This document shows, one piece after another, positions 46,901 through 57,246 of a stretch of 64,000 nucleotides of DNA. Origin of the DNA: Paramacrobiotus metropolitanus (Eukaryota; Tardigrada; Eutardigrada; Parachela; Macrobiotidae); assembly GCF_019649055.1 (NCBI RefSeq), contig NW_026570374.1:124001-188000 (forward strand), in the 5' to 3' direction. Both the position numbers and the translations under genes were made by a program. The notes under the pieces are model-generated. The model saw nothing but the letters and a program-made list of their open reading frames with translations. It had not been told where the DNA came from and searched no databases. Numbering within the stretch: position 1 is the first letter of the stretch; every line of letters starts with the position of its first letter.

Positions 46901-47253
46901 AAAAATCGGGCCGTGTGCACAGCCGGCGGCAACATAAACGCTCTCATGCGCAACAAAGAAAGTGGGCCGAGCCGACGTTTAACAAAGCAGTACAGGGAAT
47001 TTGCCACGAATTTAACTGCACTTAGCTTGCTAACTGTTCTACTATAATAACGAATACGTGGGCAACTTACTATATAGGCTCCACATTCAAGCAACTTCTT
47101 ATAACGGAATCGGGAGTTTATGACCACTGCCACTTGATAAGGAGTTGTAAACGGGGCAGTAAAACCGCCACCTACTCGTATAATCGCATTGATGTCTGGA
47201 ATGGCAAAAAGAAAACATGTTACCACGATAGCAAGCTGTACTTTTAGGAGCAT
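40964..47253 (-). CDS. Trypsin-like serine protease, five exons
   Basis: Exons (minus): 47253-47071, 41992-41774, 41664-41535, 41401-41206 and 41088-40964, all GT-AG with phases 0, 0, 1 and 1. Exon 1 has a signal peptide (MLLKVQLAIVVTCFLF) and the activation-site region RVGGGFTAPFTTPYQV, ending ECGAYI. Exon 2 opens ITRNWIATAAHC, with the catalytic His, and ends YDACLIKTKE, with the catalytic Asp. Exon 3 gives TIEYNDHVWPTC and VCVIAGWG. Exon 4 holds DSGGPLICL with the catalytic Ser. Exon 5 gives GVTLTHNYVDFQWI and stops at 40964. The protein would be secreted. In exon 4 a 4-base duplication (GGCGATCGATTCC, 41280-41268) shifts the frame right at GDSGG. Without it the exon is phase-consistent, so this is a recent mutation, a pseudogene or a sequence error. 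Intron 1 contains the tyrosine-recombinase retrotransposon. Confidence 0.75.
41993..42916. other. Intron 1 of the protease, AT-rich, and retroelement 3' flank
   Basis: Very AT-rich simple-sequence DNA (TAATAAT-type) from about 42050 to 42300, followed by the untranslated end of the retroelement. I could not define its terminal repeats. Confidence 0.45.
42917..43831 (-). CDS. Tyrosine recombinase (YR) of a DIRS/Ngaro-type retrotransposon
   Basis: 304 codons without interruption. The N-terminal half is an SAM-like core-binding domain (MLQAHIAESTRATYNTAFNQ). The catalytic half shows the first Arg in FFGFFRIGEI, the H-x-x-R box in HSFRIGAAT, the Trp in AGRWRS and the nucleophile Tyr in NCYTRYIR. 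In DIRS-like elements this enzyme integrates a circular cDNA by site-specific recombination in place of a DDE integrase. Its ATG lies just after the RT stop, in a different frame. Confidence 0.9.
   Translation of the reverse strand: MLQAHIAESTRATYNTAFNQFKQYCAAKSQPSLPATPGTVAEFVAKLYADGKCYRTATVYLAGIRNHHREVNAVNPTDNDIVYRALEGYRRLAAPQKDRRLPVTLSHMRYLKDALRAAGISEYEQLLYWTTFTFLFFGFFRIGEITAAAANRFDPQRILLWGDVMDAGHRLTVQLKVTKTDQTGQGSSVALTATGRSVCPVQAYRNYRARVSEPANEQPLLQREDGKYVTRADVEKCLSLLLKNHPERERFNTHSFRIGAATTAAANNVPDHAIQLAGRWRSNCYTRYIRHSGPPVTLNPYRTG
43837..45504 (-). CDS. Reverse transcriptase-RNase H of the YR retrotransposon
   Basis: 555 intact codons. RT motifs in order: ARLKKDGTVRVITDLS, MAKMDVKSAFRLIPV, LPFGLRSSPYIFEQF, the catalytic LHYVDDYFF and FLGILID. 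RNase H follows with Asp in LYTDASATHG, Glu in IEYLEM, Asp in HCDNAG and Asp in IADALSRF. No methyltransferase domain, which canonical DIRS1 elements have, is seen. The start is uncertain because it overlaps the end of the gag-like frame by 50 bases. Expression could be by frameshift or reinitiation. Confidence 0.9.
   Translation of the reverse strand: MGSQTTALSTAPKAALEVTVPARATTPLRTTAFAGLLTEYPDASVVSFILDTLANGAHIFHNGTQKERYTPNAATTKTHHAAVTDYITKEVKKGHSVGPFVSPPLPHFVTNSLGARLKKDGTVRVITDLSQPTGESVNDAIDVSQLPLEYCSVDDAVTILTNLGRGALMAKMDVKSAFRLIPVRRDLWNLLGYRWNGLYYFDVVLPFGLRSSPYIFEQFAKVIDWAVRRRSGLNSMLHYVDDYFFAGKPGSVDCSTFMKTMSQICSELGVPLAEDKTEGPATQLIFLGILIDSVKQTLSLPTGKQNQIQAALEEWSSQRFCTRQQLQSLLGVLQFASKCVPASRLFTRRMIMLLSTHRNKKMIPLNSDFHKDLDWWREFLPTWNGTACFLQPDWTRSDVLHLYTDASATHGLGAYCQGAWFQLHWPPWITELQPCIEYLEMVPILLCVIVWGRKLAGMKVVFHCDNAGATHAWESLRSVNRGVLDIMRRLVKAAAVAGMTLTLKHIAGINNEIADALSRFQQSRFRRLAPQAEQLPVDCPDIFPDLKAAFCNPQS
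45455..46729 (-). CDS. Gag-like protein of the YR retrotransposon, CCHC zinc knuckle
   Basis: 424 intact codons. A basic N-terminus (MPPSTRSKKTAKNPRRATG) is followed by a Gln-rich helix, an acidic Ser-rich linker and a folded middle part. The C-terminus carries two Cys-rich motifs: CRNCGMSGHFIKSC (CCHC) and CSRCGESNHRAVNC, with an extra FNFGGC segment between. It would package the RNA and form particles. With the two downstream frames it makes a full coding set of about 3.8 kb. Confidence 0.85.
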   Translation of the reverse strand: MPPSTRSKKTAKNPRRATGKPRGTAPTKRLKSVIVRPEPAEVQLLEPTLQSIFQQQQKHQQQMDSLIAIVRNQPPQAARPLSPSSNLRIQLGDDFGRIVHQVDSPSKADNGKETKRRKRGKESVSSSSEQGSDDESVPEYSAVQKHHGNRPDVSGHLGQPSLQASVSDQTNHQLPAIPDKKLRKKLLDLTEYVDFDLLLRRNRVEKPKKLQSNLSFVDGKMTITPEDGKVSVDSFSSWAGAFSVFSEYRITVAPQLSAKFFKYLAIIASYAERGVPTANWLEYDRQFRAFMTSHPREYELWAHQHEDTYIDCIQNPLRNTLDAPVRHEKERTDVGTRQDKNRKADDKCRNCGMSGHFIKSCPLPRKGQPGYGQPFRNASAADGEICRNFNFGGCTTPCKAGRQHSCSRCGESNHRAVNCTKGGT

Positions 47254-48614
47254 TATGGTGTTTAAAACAGATGCAAACGAGACTAAAACTTTGAACGCCG
47301 CCATTTGTATCCAGCAGGGACTCTTAATAACAAGCAAAAGCTGACTTCTCGCAAAGCCAGTATGAGCTTACGTAAGTTTTTTAAAGCAACAGGGTTGTGT
47401 AAGCAAGAAAACTTAAGGGGATCGTTTGTCAAACTTTTTAACTGCATAGCGGAGTTTTTTTTAAACCGATTATGTACAGATATTCACTGCCGATTAATCG
47501 GAGATGATAAAATTACCCAACTCCACATGGACCATCAAGCCGACAGCCGTAATTATCAACTGAAATGTATCAACTTTCTGCTCAAAGTTCAGCGCAACGC
47601 GGTCACTGCTGTTTGATGTATCCGTACTTTATGCAGCAGTTGACCAATTCGCATGGGTTGCGGACCACCCAGTACAGGGAAGATGGCCGAGCGAGGGAAG
47701 CGATGCATATACAAAAGCGTACTACGTAATTGTCGACATTGGAGGAAGTCGGCGGATATGTACATTGTATGTGGTTGCGGCCGGGGATCGGTCAGTAGTG
47801 AGTCGGCGATGTCCGCCGTAAACCGTAAAACGGGCAGCGCTTTTAATCAAAAGTGCAGAGTTAGACAGAGCGTGTGTCTAACGAATTTCTGTCTGCTCCC
47901 TTGATCAAATGCGTTTTACGGCGCCCGGTCGCTTCCCCAGGCGGACATCGCCGACTCACTAGTGTAAGAGGTTTTTGTTGGCATAATTGCCACGGGGAGG
48001 TGGGCTTAGGTTACGTCTAGTGCGCTTTATACGCGACGCTTATTCTTACCGGCTAACAAGTGACTGAAGTGAGTATGTACAGATAATACCGGCATAAAAG
48101 CCGGTCTGTTGTTTAACGGCGTCTTGGCACGCCAGCTGCCGCTTCTGTGCGCCCTCTTCTTACCCAATAACCACTTCCGCTGGCGGAACATGTCCCTGGC
48201 TGACAAAGTTTGCAACTAAGCGCGCTGGCACGCGACGCACCGTTTTGTCGGCGATAAAGTCCGGGACGTGCGCCCCGATTACGCCTTATCGAACGGAAGT
48301 GATCATGTTTGTCAGTGGGAATTTACTCACACCCGTTCATTCGCAGTCAGAGCCGCACAGATAATTTTTCCCAAGACAATCAACGGTATAAGCAATTCGG
48401 CTTAATTTTAAATCAGAATATCATCATTTCGCCAAAACTGCCAAATAAAACGTTGTCATACAAATGAAATTTTGGTTGGATAGAGATTTTGGTTGTTTTT
48501 TTAATGTTTAAATTTTAACTGTAAAGTAGTGTGCCGGCGCTTGCACTTTTGTTGTTATGGCGGCTATTGCCCAATAAACTAATCCAAATGAAATTTGTTA
48601 TACTGTACGTCCTG
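47254..48614. other. Intergenic region with a palindrome, no gene
   Basis: The protease 5' flank and UGT 3' flank. Apart from the inverted repeat at 47793-47965, nothing is recognised. Confidence 0.45.
47793..47965. repeat. Inverted repeat (about 173 bp)
   Basis: TAGTGAGTCGGCGATGTCCG at the left is mirrored by CGGACATCGCCGACTCACTA at the right. The inner parts GTAAAACG and CGTTTTAC also pair. The loop is about 90 bases. Small MITE-like element. Confidence 0.75.
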
Positions 48615-49967
48615 TTAAATCTGGTTAAGAACGCTGTGCAAATTCTTGGTGGACTGTCCGGCGGGCCCGATGGTAGCGCGGGCCTTTTCTCCTAACGTCC
48701 CCATCGTCTCGCGGTACGGGCTCTTCCCGTCGCCCGCTTCCCTCCACCCGGCCACCGTCTGGATGGCCTCGACGATCTCTTCCGCCGGGACCACCCGCCC
48801 GATGACCCCGGTGCCCTTGATCGTCTTCCCGGCGCCCAACTGCTCCAGCATGATCGCGTTGACGTGCTGGTCGCCGAACATCGGCCAACCGACCACCGGG
48901 ACCCCGTAGGACGCCGCCTCCAGGCTGCTGTTCCAGCCGCAGTGGCTGACGAAGACCCCCGCGGCCGGGTGACCCAGGACGCGCTTCTGCGGCGCCCACG
49001 GCACAATTAAATAAGGCGCGGCGGGGTCCAGGGAGTCGGCGGTGGACACCGTGTACTCCTTCGGGAGGTGCTCCTGCAAAAAGGGACGCAGCGCCCAGAT
49101 GAAGGGGCGCTTCAAGAACGTCAACGCTGCAGCGACCTGGGCGATTTGTTCGGGCTTGGGCACGGCGACGGTCCCGAAGGAGAAGTAGGTGACGGAGGCC
49201 GGCGCCTGGGTGTCCAGCCAGTCGAGGATGCGGTGCTCCAGGAGGTCCTTCTTGCGGTCCAGGTGTTCGTCCGTCGGCAGCATCGGCCCGATGAACTTCA
49301 TGGGGACGCTGGCGAAGCGCCGGCTGTTCCCCAGAAGGTCCATGACGTGGGGCTCCAGCTCCTGGAAGGAGTTGAAGAGGATGGCGGTGGACAGGGCCAG
49401 GGCGTCGTAGTTGCGGATGGCCTGCGCCTTCATGAAGTCGGGGATGGCCACCTTGGTGAGGTCGGTGACGGAGCCGTCGAGGAAGGACTCGGCGGCGATG
49501 GTCGGGGTGTCCTCGTCGATGTCGCCGTAGTGCGCCAGGAAGACCGGCGAGAAGGGACTGAAGGCGAAGGCCGGGAGGCCGCGGGCGTGCGCCGCCCGGA
49601 TGCAGGCCGGGAAGGTGGCGTCGACGAAGATGGCGCTGACGGGCGGGAGGTCCACCCCGGCGGCGGAGGGGTCCCCCAGGGCGCGGATGAAGGCCTCGTA
49701 GTGCGGGTCGAGGTCGGCCATGGCCTGGAAGCTCTCGCGCATCTCGTGGATGCGCTCGTCCAGGTTGAAGTTTAAGTGGTCGGCGACGCCGTGCAGCCGG
49801 ATGGGGGCGGGCGGCATAAGGTCACGCTGCTTAATGTCCGGGACCTTGTAGCCGGAGATGCACAGCGTCACGTCGTGGTGCGGCGCGATCTTCTTGGCCA
49901 GCTCCAGGCCCGGGATGTAGTGCCCGAACGCCGGCATCACGATGACCAACACGTGCTTGCGCGCCAT
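48615..49967 (-). CDS. UDP-glycosyltransferase, soluble plant-like type (UGT1)
   Basis: 450 codons, single exon, strongly GC-biased at third positions. GT-B fold. The N-terminal acceptor domain has the catalytic His at position 16 (VIVMPAFGHYIPG). The C-terminal PSPG donor box spans about 324-367: VPWAPQKRVLGHPA, SHCGWNSSLEA and FGDQ, where the final Gln contacts the sugar in plant enzymes. It transfers a sugar from a UDP-sugar to small lipophilic acceptors such as phenolics, xenobiotics or pigments. There is no signal peptide and no C-terminal membrane anchor, unlike typical animal UGTs, so it should be cytosolic. ATG 49967 is the only start matching the family N-terminus. A related gene lies at 57247 on the other strand. 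Confidence 0.92.
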   Translation of the reverse strand: MARKHVLVIVMPAFGHYIPGLELAKKIAPHHDVTLCISGYKVPDIKQRDLMPPAPIRLHGVADHLNFNLDERIHEMRESFQAMADLDPHYEAFIRALGDPSAAGVDLPPVSAIFVDATFPACIRAAHARGLPAFAFSPFSPVFLAHYGDIDEDTPTIAAESFLDGSVTDLTKVAIPDFMKAQAIRNYDALALSTAILFNSFQELEPHVMDLLGNSRRFASVPMKFIGPMLPTDEHLDRKKDLLEHRILDWLDTQAPASVTYFSFGTVAVPKPEQIAQVAAALTFLKRPFIWALRPFLQEHLPKEYTVSTADSLDPAAPYLIVPWAPQKRVLGHPAAGVFVSHCGWNSSLEAASYGVPVVGWPMFGDQHVNAIMLEQLGAGKTIKGTGVIGRVVPAEEIVEAIQTVAGWREAGDGKSPYRETMGTLGEKARATIGPAGQSTKNLHSVLNQI

Positions 49968-51949
49968 GTCCCCGCTTAATTATAATACTGTACACCGCGA
50001 AAAAAGTTTAATTAAGGAAGCAGTGCAGCGTGCTGCCGGCGATGTGTTGTAATGCAAACTGTCGCAGTCGGACTAACACGCGGTTGCATATTAAATGGTT
50101 TCTTCTAGAAAAGCGAGCATGTACGTGCAATATACCGGCATTGTTGGACAATTCGCTTAATTAATTGACCAAGATAAGAAAAGGGAAGTGATAACCTGCT
50201 GCCAAATTGCCGCATGGAGCCGGCATAGTACAATGCTTATATGCATTCTGCGTACAGTAGATAAGATAAGCCAGGACACGTGCCATTGCTGGCAAGCGCC
50301 AACATCAACGTTATTAGTTTTGCCTGCCGCAGTTATCAGTATAATATTAGTAGTACAACAGGTTAATCAGGTGACCTTTGCAGTGTCGGCAGTATCGCCG
50401 TTTCATTAACAGGGATTTCTTTCCGTCGCAATCTGCCACACCGAGCGGTTGCAGGTGCGTCAAGCGCCGGAAGTGGCTGCATTTCCTGCACTGGAAAGGT
50501 TCAGCTTCAAGGACTGCGTGCAACATAAATTATGTTGGACAGCAAAGTGATTTCCGCGGGAATACACGCTACTCGGAAGGAAATGGCTCGTGTGTATTCG
50601 GAGCGATCTGTATCGAGAAAACCGTGTATGTCTGCTCTGCGCCGTATTGCTTTGCACACACTACAAGAAGCGATCATGTACACATACAAATATACATTAA
50701 TACAGGTCAAACAGACGAGAAATGTTTCGCGGTAATGCGGCAGCCTGTTTCCGGTGCTTGTTGACGGTACGCGCTGCATTTTTTTGAACTGTTGGTGTGT
50801 GGTAATTAGTGGGTATTTGTACGAGTATCCGCACAGTAGCTTCTCTCCGTAGTTTACTTTGCACAGAGCGAGTACGCGTGGGAATGCGGCACATGTTGCA
50901 GGCACTGTTGCACATGCACAGCAGCAAAAAGAAAACTCTGATGGATTGTTTTCTGCTGACTAGTTCGCTCTGTGTACAAAATTAATTGTTCAGCTGGGCG
51001 ATGCGAGTACAACACATTGGTTGGTGGCCAGTATACTGTATATATCTATATACAGTACAGTACTTCCGGTCAGTGCGCATACGTTTACGCGACATTACGC
51101 GGTGCGGTTATGATTTGGATGATTGACTGGAAATCATTGATAGTTTTCGATCGGCGGTCATAGCTTTATGTGGGGATACATTTTCTGCGTCATACACTAT
51201 TATATCGGTGGTGCAGTGATACTGTAACCACTTCCAAGCAGTCACTCACAAGTCACATTAGCTGTCGACGGCGCGCGCGTTAATATTTTCTCAACGTTAA
51301 TTGTTAGCGAAACTATAGATATGTAATACGAGTAATTAACGTTACATGGATAAAGCGGCATGTATGATCGTCTCGCTGAAGGTTACCGGGCGCTGTCCCG
51401 CGGCAGCACTGCTCGTTACTCTTACAATCATCGCTTCTCACACCGCATTAGGTTTATACGCCATCATAACACGATAAATATTGATAAATATTATAACCCA
51501 GTTATTAATTAATAATTATACCGTGCTGACTTAATTTCTCCATGTAAACGCTGATTAAAGCACTGCGCTGATCAGAGTGCGTAACGCAAACGTGCCAATT
51601 AAGCCACCGCCCTGAGGTACCGTACAAGACTTCCATCAATCAGCCCTTGTTTTTTTACACAGTAAACATTATTATTGATTTTTTGTTGCGGTAAGCGCGC
51701 ATTAATTGTTGTACAACCGAGTGGAAATGTACCGGCATCACATTACGTTACATATATGTCGGCGGCATATATGGTCGGGGTCATCGAGCGGTGAAAAAGT
51801 TGTTGTTGTGATGGAAGTCAAGCTGTGCCGTACAAATACCGCGACAAGCTAATCAGCAGCGTGACACTTTTGTTTCGCTACAACGCAGTAACAACTTCGT
51901 GTTTTGTCACCGGAAACGCACGGCAAACGAAGACGCACGCTGATCGAAG
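49968..51949. other. Intergenic between divergent UGT1 and catalase
   Basis: About 2 kb without supported coding sequence. The two genes are divergently transcribed, so this region must hold both promoters. I see no clear TATA box or other element that I would defend. Confidence 0.45.
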
Positions 51950-52300
51950 ATGACTCGGCTGTGCCGGCCGTTGGGCTGGCTGCTCCTCATCGGCGTGGTA
52001 TGCGCGCAGCAGACGTCCTACTCCAGTAACGGGAATAACGGGAACACCGGAAATAATAACGGGAATAACGGGAACAACGGGAACACCGGCCAATGCGTAA
52101 TGCACGGCACCAGCCTGAACGGCGTGTGCGACAACGCCAAAGTGCAGAGCATGGCCGCCTACCGCGAGGACGACACCGTGGCGGACGGCGTCCTCACCAC
52201 CAACCAGGGCGTCCCCATCGCCGACGACCAGAACTCCCTCAAAGCCGGTCCGCGCGGCTCCACGCTCCTGGAGGACTTCATCATGCGCGAGAAGATCACG

Positions 52301-52332
<32 letters not shown>

Positions 52333-52570
52333 CGTCCACGCCCGCGGGGCGGCCGCCCACGGCTACTTCCAGGTCTACCGCTCCCTGGCCAACATCACCC
52401 GCGCCGCCTTCCTCCAGGACCCGACGAAACAGACCCCGGTCTTCGTCCGCTTCTCCACCGTCGGCGGGAATCGGGGGTCCGCCGACACCGTCCGGGACAT
52501 CCGCGGGTTCGCCACCAAGTTCTACACGGACGAGGGCAACTTCGACATCGTGGGGAACAACGCGCCGGTC

Positions 52571-52603
<33 letters not shown>

Positions 52604-54598
52604 TTTGTCCATTCGGTTAAGGTAGGGGTGGTGATGGGGGCGGAGAACCTCCGTGACCTTTTACTTAACGGGGTTGTTTACAGCCGGAGCCCCAGAACGA
52701 GATCCCGCAGGCGTCCTCCGCCCACGACTCCCTGTGGGACTTTGTCGGGCAGCAGTCGGAGACGATGCACGCCATCTTCTGGCTGATGTCGGACCGCGCC
52801 CTGCCCCGCGCCTACGCCAACATGGAGGGCTTCGGCGTCCACACCTTCCGGCTGGTCACCGCCGACGGCACCTCCCGCTTCGTCAAGTTCCACTGGAAAC
52901 CCAAACTCGGCCTGCACTCGCTGCTCTTCGACGAGGCCGCCAAGATCAACGGGAAGGACCCCGATTTCAACCGGCGCCAACTGTGGAACGACATCGAGGC
53001 CGGCAACTTCCCCGAGTGGGAGCTCGGGCTGCAGGTCATCGAGGAGGCCGACCAGAACAAATTCGGGTTTGATCTGCTGGACCCTACGAAGCTCGTCCCC
53101 GAGGAGCTGGTGCCGGTGATGCGCGTCGGGCGGATGGTGCTCAACCGCAACCCCGACAACTACTTTGCCGAGACCGAGCAGGTGGCGTTCGATATCGGCA
53201 ACGTGGTGCCCGGTATCGACTTCACTGAGGATCCTTTGATGCAAGGTTAAATTAAGTTAATTTGAATTATTTTAAGATCGATGACCTTTTTAAGCTTTTA
53301 TATATACGAGTATATAACGATAATCTTTTATATACGAGTATACGCGTTGACCTTATATGAGCGATAACATTTACTGCTTTATATATACGAACGATGATAA
53401 GCTTTGGCTGTCTTTTATTATATATGAGCGATGACCTTCACTGCTTTATATATACCAGTATATAAGAACGATGAGTTAAGCTTTGATTGTCTTTTATATG
53501 CATGCGTCGAAATTTCTTAGTGCTACCTATATATGAGCGATGACCTTTAATTTTTTTAAGGCCGCATCTTTTCCTACCTGGACACGCAACTGTCCCGCCT
53601 GGGCGGCGTCAACTTCAACGAAATCCCCATCAACCGGCCGGTGTGCCCGTTCCGCAACAACCAGCGCGACGGTTTCCACCGCGAGACCATCAACGTCGGC
53701 CGCACCAACTACGACGTGAACACCGTAAACAAGGGCGTCCCGGCCCAGAGCCCCAGCCGCGGCTACAAGACCTACCCCACCCTGGTGTCCGGCACGAAGA
53801 TCCGCGTCCGCTCGCCGACCTTCGACGACCACTTCTCGCAGTGCACGCTCTTCTACCAGAGCCTGACCAAGCCCGAGCAGGACCACATCGCTTCCGCCTT
53901 CTCCTTCGAACTGAGCAAGGTCACCTACCAGTCCATCCGTGACGCCGTCGTCCAGAACCTGGAGAACGTCGACGCCGGCCTGGCGGCGACGGTGGCGCAC
54001 AACCTCAACATGGCGCTCCCCCCGAAGAACACCGCCGACTTCCCGAAGACAGTCAGCCCGTCGCCGGTGCTGAGCGAGATCCTCAACACCGTCAACGACA
54101 CTATCCGCACGCGGGTGGTGGCCGTCCTGGTGGCCGACGGGGTCAACGGCGACGCCGTGGCGGCCATGAAGGCGGCGCTGGTGGCGGGCGGCGCCTACGT
54201 GAAGATCCTCAGCAGCCGGTTGGGGCAGCGTCGCCGTGGCGGCCGGGAGCGCGGCGGTGGTGGCCGACGGGACGCTGGCCAACACGCCCAGCATCGTCGT
54301 GGACGCCGTCTACGTGCCGGACGGCGGGGACGCGGCGGCGCTGGAGAAGCAGGGGAGCTACGTGCAGTATCTGTACGAGACGTACGCCTACCTCAAGCCG
54401 CTGGCCGCCGCCGGCTCCGGGAAGACGCTGCTGGCCAGTCTCGGCCTGGTCCCGGCGTCCGACAGCCAGGCGCCGCCCGACGGCGTCCTCATGACGGCCG
54501 CGTCGATGCCGGGCGCCGACTTTAACCAGCAGTTTATTACCAATATCGGCTTCCATCGCTTCTGGAACCGCGCCGATGTCGACCAAATTCCCAACTGA
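51950..54598 (+). CDS. Secreted large-subunit (clade II, HPII/KatE-like) catalase
   Basis: Exons: 51950-52621, 52684-53245 and 53561-54598, with phases 0 and 1. A signal peptide (LLLIGVVCA) is followed by an Asn/Gly-rich linker (about residues 25-47). The catalase core has catalytic His130 ([14 protein letters not shown]), Asn in [13 protein letters not shown] (about 203) and haem-ligand Tyr417 ([14 protein letters not shown]); spacing follows E. coli HPII. A C-terminal flavodoxin/PfpI-like domain ([20 protein letters not shown]) marks the large-subunit class, about 770 residues in all. It dismutates H2O2 outside the cell or in the secretory lumen. A GGGG run at 54222-54225 shifts the frame by one; three Gs would restore RLGSVAV, so a base error is likely. 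Introns and signal peptide argue against bacterial contamination. Bacterial-type origin is inference from the family. Confidence 0.93.
53246..53560. repeat. Degenerate tandem repeats filling catalase intron 2
   Basis: Units built on TATATATGAGCGATGACCTT and AAGCTTTGATTGTCTTTTAT recur about four times at irregular spacing of 50-80 bases, with many TATATACGAGTATA palindromes. The intron is entirely composed of them. Confidence 0.7.
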
Positions 54599-55244
54599 CC
54601 AAATACCGTTTTCTTTCTATTTATTAATTTATTTACTTAATATACAGTTTGGTTCAAAGGCGTTTTGTTCACCCCTAAATTCTCAAAGGTTTCGCCGCTG
54701 CTTTATGTCTGTGACGGATCGCACACCTCCAGTATACAACCAAAAATACACTATTGTAACACATGTAATAAACACAGTAATTATGATAATATAATATTAT
54801 GTACATACGTAAAACAACCTAAGCTTCAGCGTAGCAGGGCAATTATCGTATTTGAATCTCTTGGCAAAACATGTATTCTACATCCGCAGTCTTTTATACT
54901 ATACTCTATAGTGAACACTGAACGGTAAATTTGTATAGTAGATTAGTAAAATACCGGCAGCGAACGCATTATGATTCAATGTCGAGGTACGCGTAGTTCG
55001 GTACTACTGATAGGGATGGTTTAATTTAAATGCCCTTGTCAATTTCGCTCTGGTTACGCAAATCAGAGTACGTACACGTAATAATTAATGCACGCGTTGT
55101 TTAGTAATACTAGTAATTAGTTGAAGCACGGATTATGAAATGGAAGTGAAAAGCTCCCGCAGCGAGTCACACATTAACAGGTAGAGCCGAACGGCAACAT
55201 GCATAAAAAATTCTAGAGAACTGTTACATCGACATACAACCATC

Positions 55245-55277
55245 TAATCTGCGTGATAAAACCGTTATTACGCAGAT
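55245..55277. other. Hairpin, 14-bp stem with one mismatch
   Basis: AATCTGCGTGATAA pairs with TTATTACGCAGATT across a five-base loop. Purpose unknown. Confidence 0.55.
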
Positions 55278-56193
55278 TCAGACATTCGGGTATCTTCCAA
55301 CGCCTATGTAGGTTTTTTGTGCATTATGCGCAGTAGATACGACTGGTAACGTGTGTCATCACGATCCGGAGCTTATCTACGCTCCGAATGGTCAAAACAA
55401 CCATACCGCACGTATTCGAGATACCGCGCTGCACAGCTCCGTTTTTCAACATACCCGTTCTTATCTCTATGAATCATAACTTATGCACCATAATGCGCTG
55501 CACTGGCCGTATACCAGCCCACAGAGAAAGATGTCTGATTTTTCGTATTGTGATCGGTAGATGAAGCCGGTCTTTCCACAATTAGGACTGTCAAATATCA
55601 GCAGCCCGCGTGTATCAGCGGCACGACTGCTGCGCACGTATCGGTTACTCATTTTTCCGCTATGACTAAGAGAAAAAAAGTGAAACGTGTTCCCATCACT
55701 GATAACGGATACACTCGTAGAAATAAACACCAAATCTGACAGCACCGTGAATTCTGCAATAAATCTGCCTTCAATGCCATTCCCTACCATGGATAACGCA
55801 ACACAACAAGCGCAAACTTGTTAAGAAAAATAATCCCACATAGCTTAATGACATGTAATTAATTTTTTTTCATGTGTAATAAATTTGCTAATTAGGTGCT
55901 AAAAAAACCCAGGTGCGAAATTACTAATTCGGGGCAGATTCGCTAATTAATTAGCTGCTAATTGTGCTAATTAGGCGTGAATGACTCTAGTTAGTTCATC
56001 AAATTTTCGCTCAGTTACTAATTATAAGGTTAATTAATTAAACCTTATTATCTTAAAACTTAATGACGAACTACAGTAAGTACAGCGTAATTACATGCAG
56101 TTTAATGCAGCCTGGATCACTACGAACGTTTATTAGCAGCGCAAGATAATTTTAAAGAGTTGACAAGCGGTCATGAATGTGAGCGCGAATTAT

Positions 56194-56219
56194 AAAACCG
56201 AGCTCAACAGCTCGGTTTT
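56194..56219. other. Perfect 11-bp hairpin (AAAACCGAGCT / AGCTCGGTTTT)
   Basis: An 11-bp perfect stem with a CAAC loop and T-rich flank. It resembles an intrinsic terminator in shape, as does 35039-35064, but no adjacent transcript is known. Confidence 0.55.
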
Positions 56220-57246
56220 CTAATTCAGCAACTGATTCTCCATCTGACCAATGCGCGCGGCGTTATCAGTGAATCTGTCTGACTCACAAATCAGTGCGTG
56301 AGTTGTTGCGCACTCGAGAGTTTTGACCTAGATACAATTCGCATCAGAGTCCCAATACGTAGCATATTTGACAGCAACTAATGTTAGAAGGGAATTAAGT
56401 AGAACCGTGAACGTCGCATATGTTTATCTAATCGAAAGGAAGTGATTGTTTTCTCAGCCGCTGCAACTCAGCGACTACTTTCTACGTGCCGTATGTACTA
56501 ATGTATTCTGTACATAAAGCACAGTAAAAATATGTACTGCCAAGTCAACAAGCGCTATTCGCCTGCCGGCACGGCACCGGCCGTACTGTGTGTACAGCCG
56601 GAAATGAACTCGTTACCTAGAGAAAATCCATGTGCAAATGCCGTACTGCACATACGAGTACTTACACATGCGTTTCCGGATACGGGTATTATAATACGAC
56701 TGATAGCCGAGAATCGTTGTACGAATTACATACACTACGCACAATTATTTCTGTTTATTATTATTCTGTATGTTAGCGAATTTATTTTATTTATTAGAAT
56801 TTATCTGTACACATAATTGTTATTTTATTCATCAATTATTTCAGTACATACATACTGTGCGGATGCCGGCACTAACGCGGTTACGCGCGTACGTTGTGCG
56901 CAGACTGCGCTGTTTGTATGACACTACATGAAGATAAAAACTGCCGATTCCTGTACATTATTGGTATTAACGAATAAATATCAGCTTAAATAGATGTCAA
57001 ACCGCAGCGCTGCATATATAAACGTACATACTACATAGACAGAATTATGTAATCCATCACGCTCGTCGCATAGTGCACGGTAGACAGTGCGGAGAGGCCG
57101 GTTCTGCTGCTGGCAAAGCTAGTTCAACAGCTGACTGCGAGCGAATAATCACACACGCTGTAATCTAGGCACCGAAGGAACGAGCCTCCGTGCGCGCTGC
57201 CTTCTTCCCGTTTGTGTTAATCGCCTGCATAATTGAACCGTTCAGG

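Larger units (their letters stand above)
54599..57246. other. Intergenic between catalase and UGT2
   Basis: About 2.6 kb of AT-rich DNA. It contains a hairpin at 55245-55277, a cluster of GCTAATTAG motifs at 55870-56045 and a perfect hairpin at 56194-56219. No gene is supported. The minus-strand frame at 55467-55790 lacks family features. Confidence 0.45.

Noticed and set aside
51950-54598. Catalase as bacterial contamination
   Set aside because: It has two phase-consistent GT-AG introns, a signal peptide and eukaryotic neighbours in a continuous sequence.
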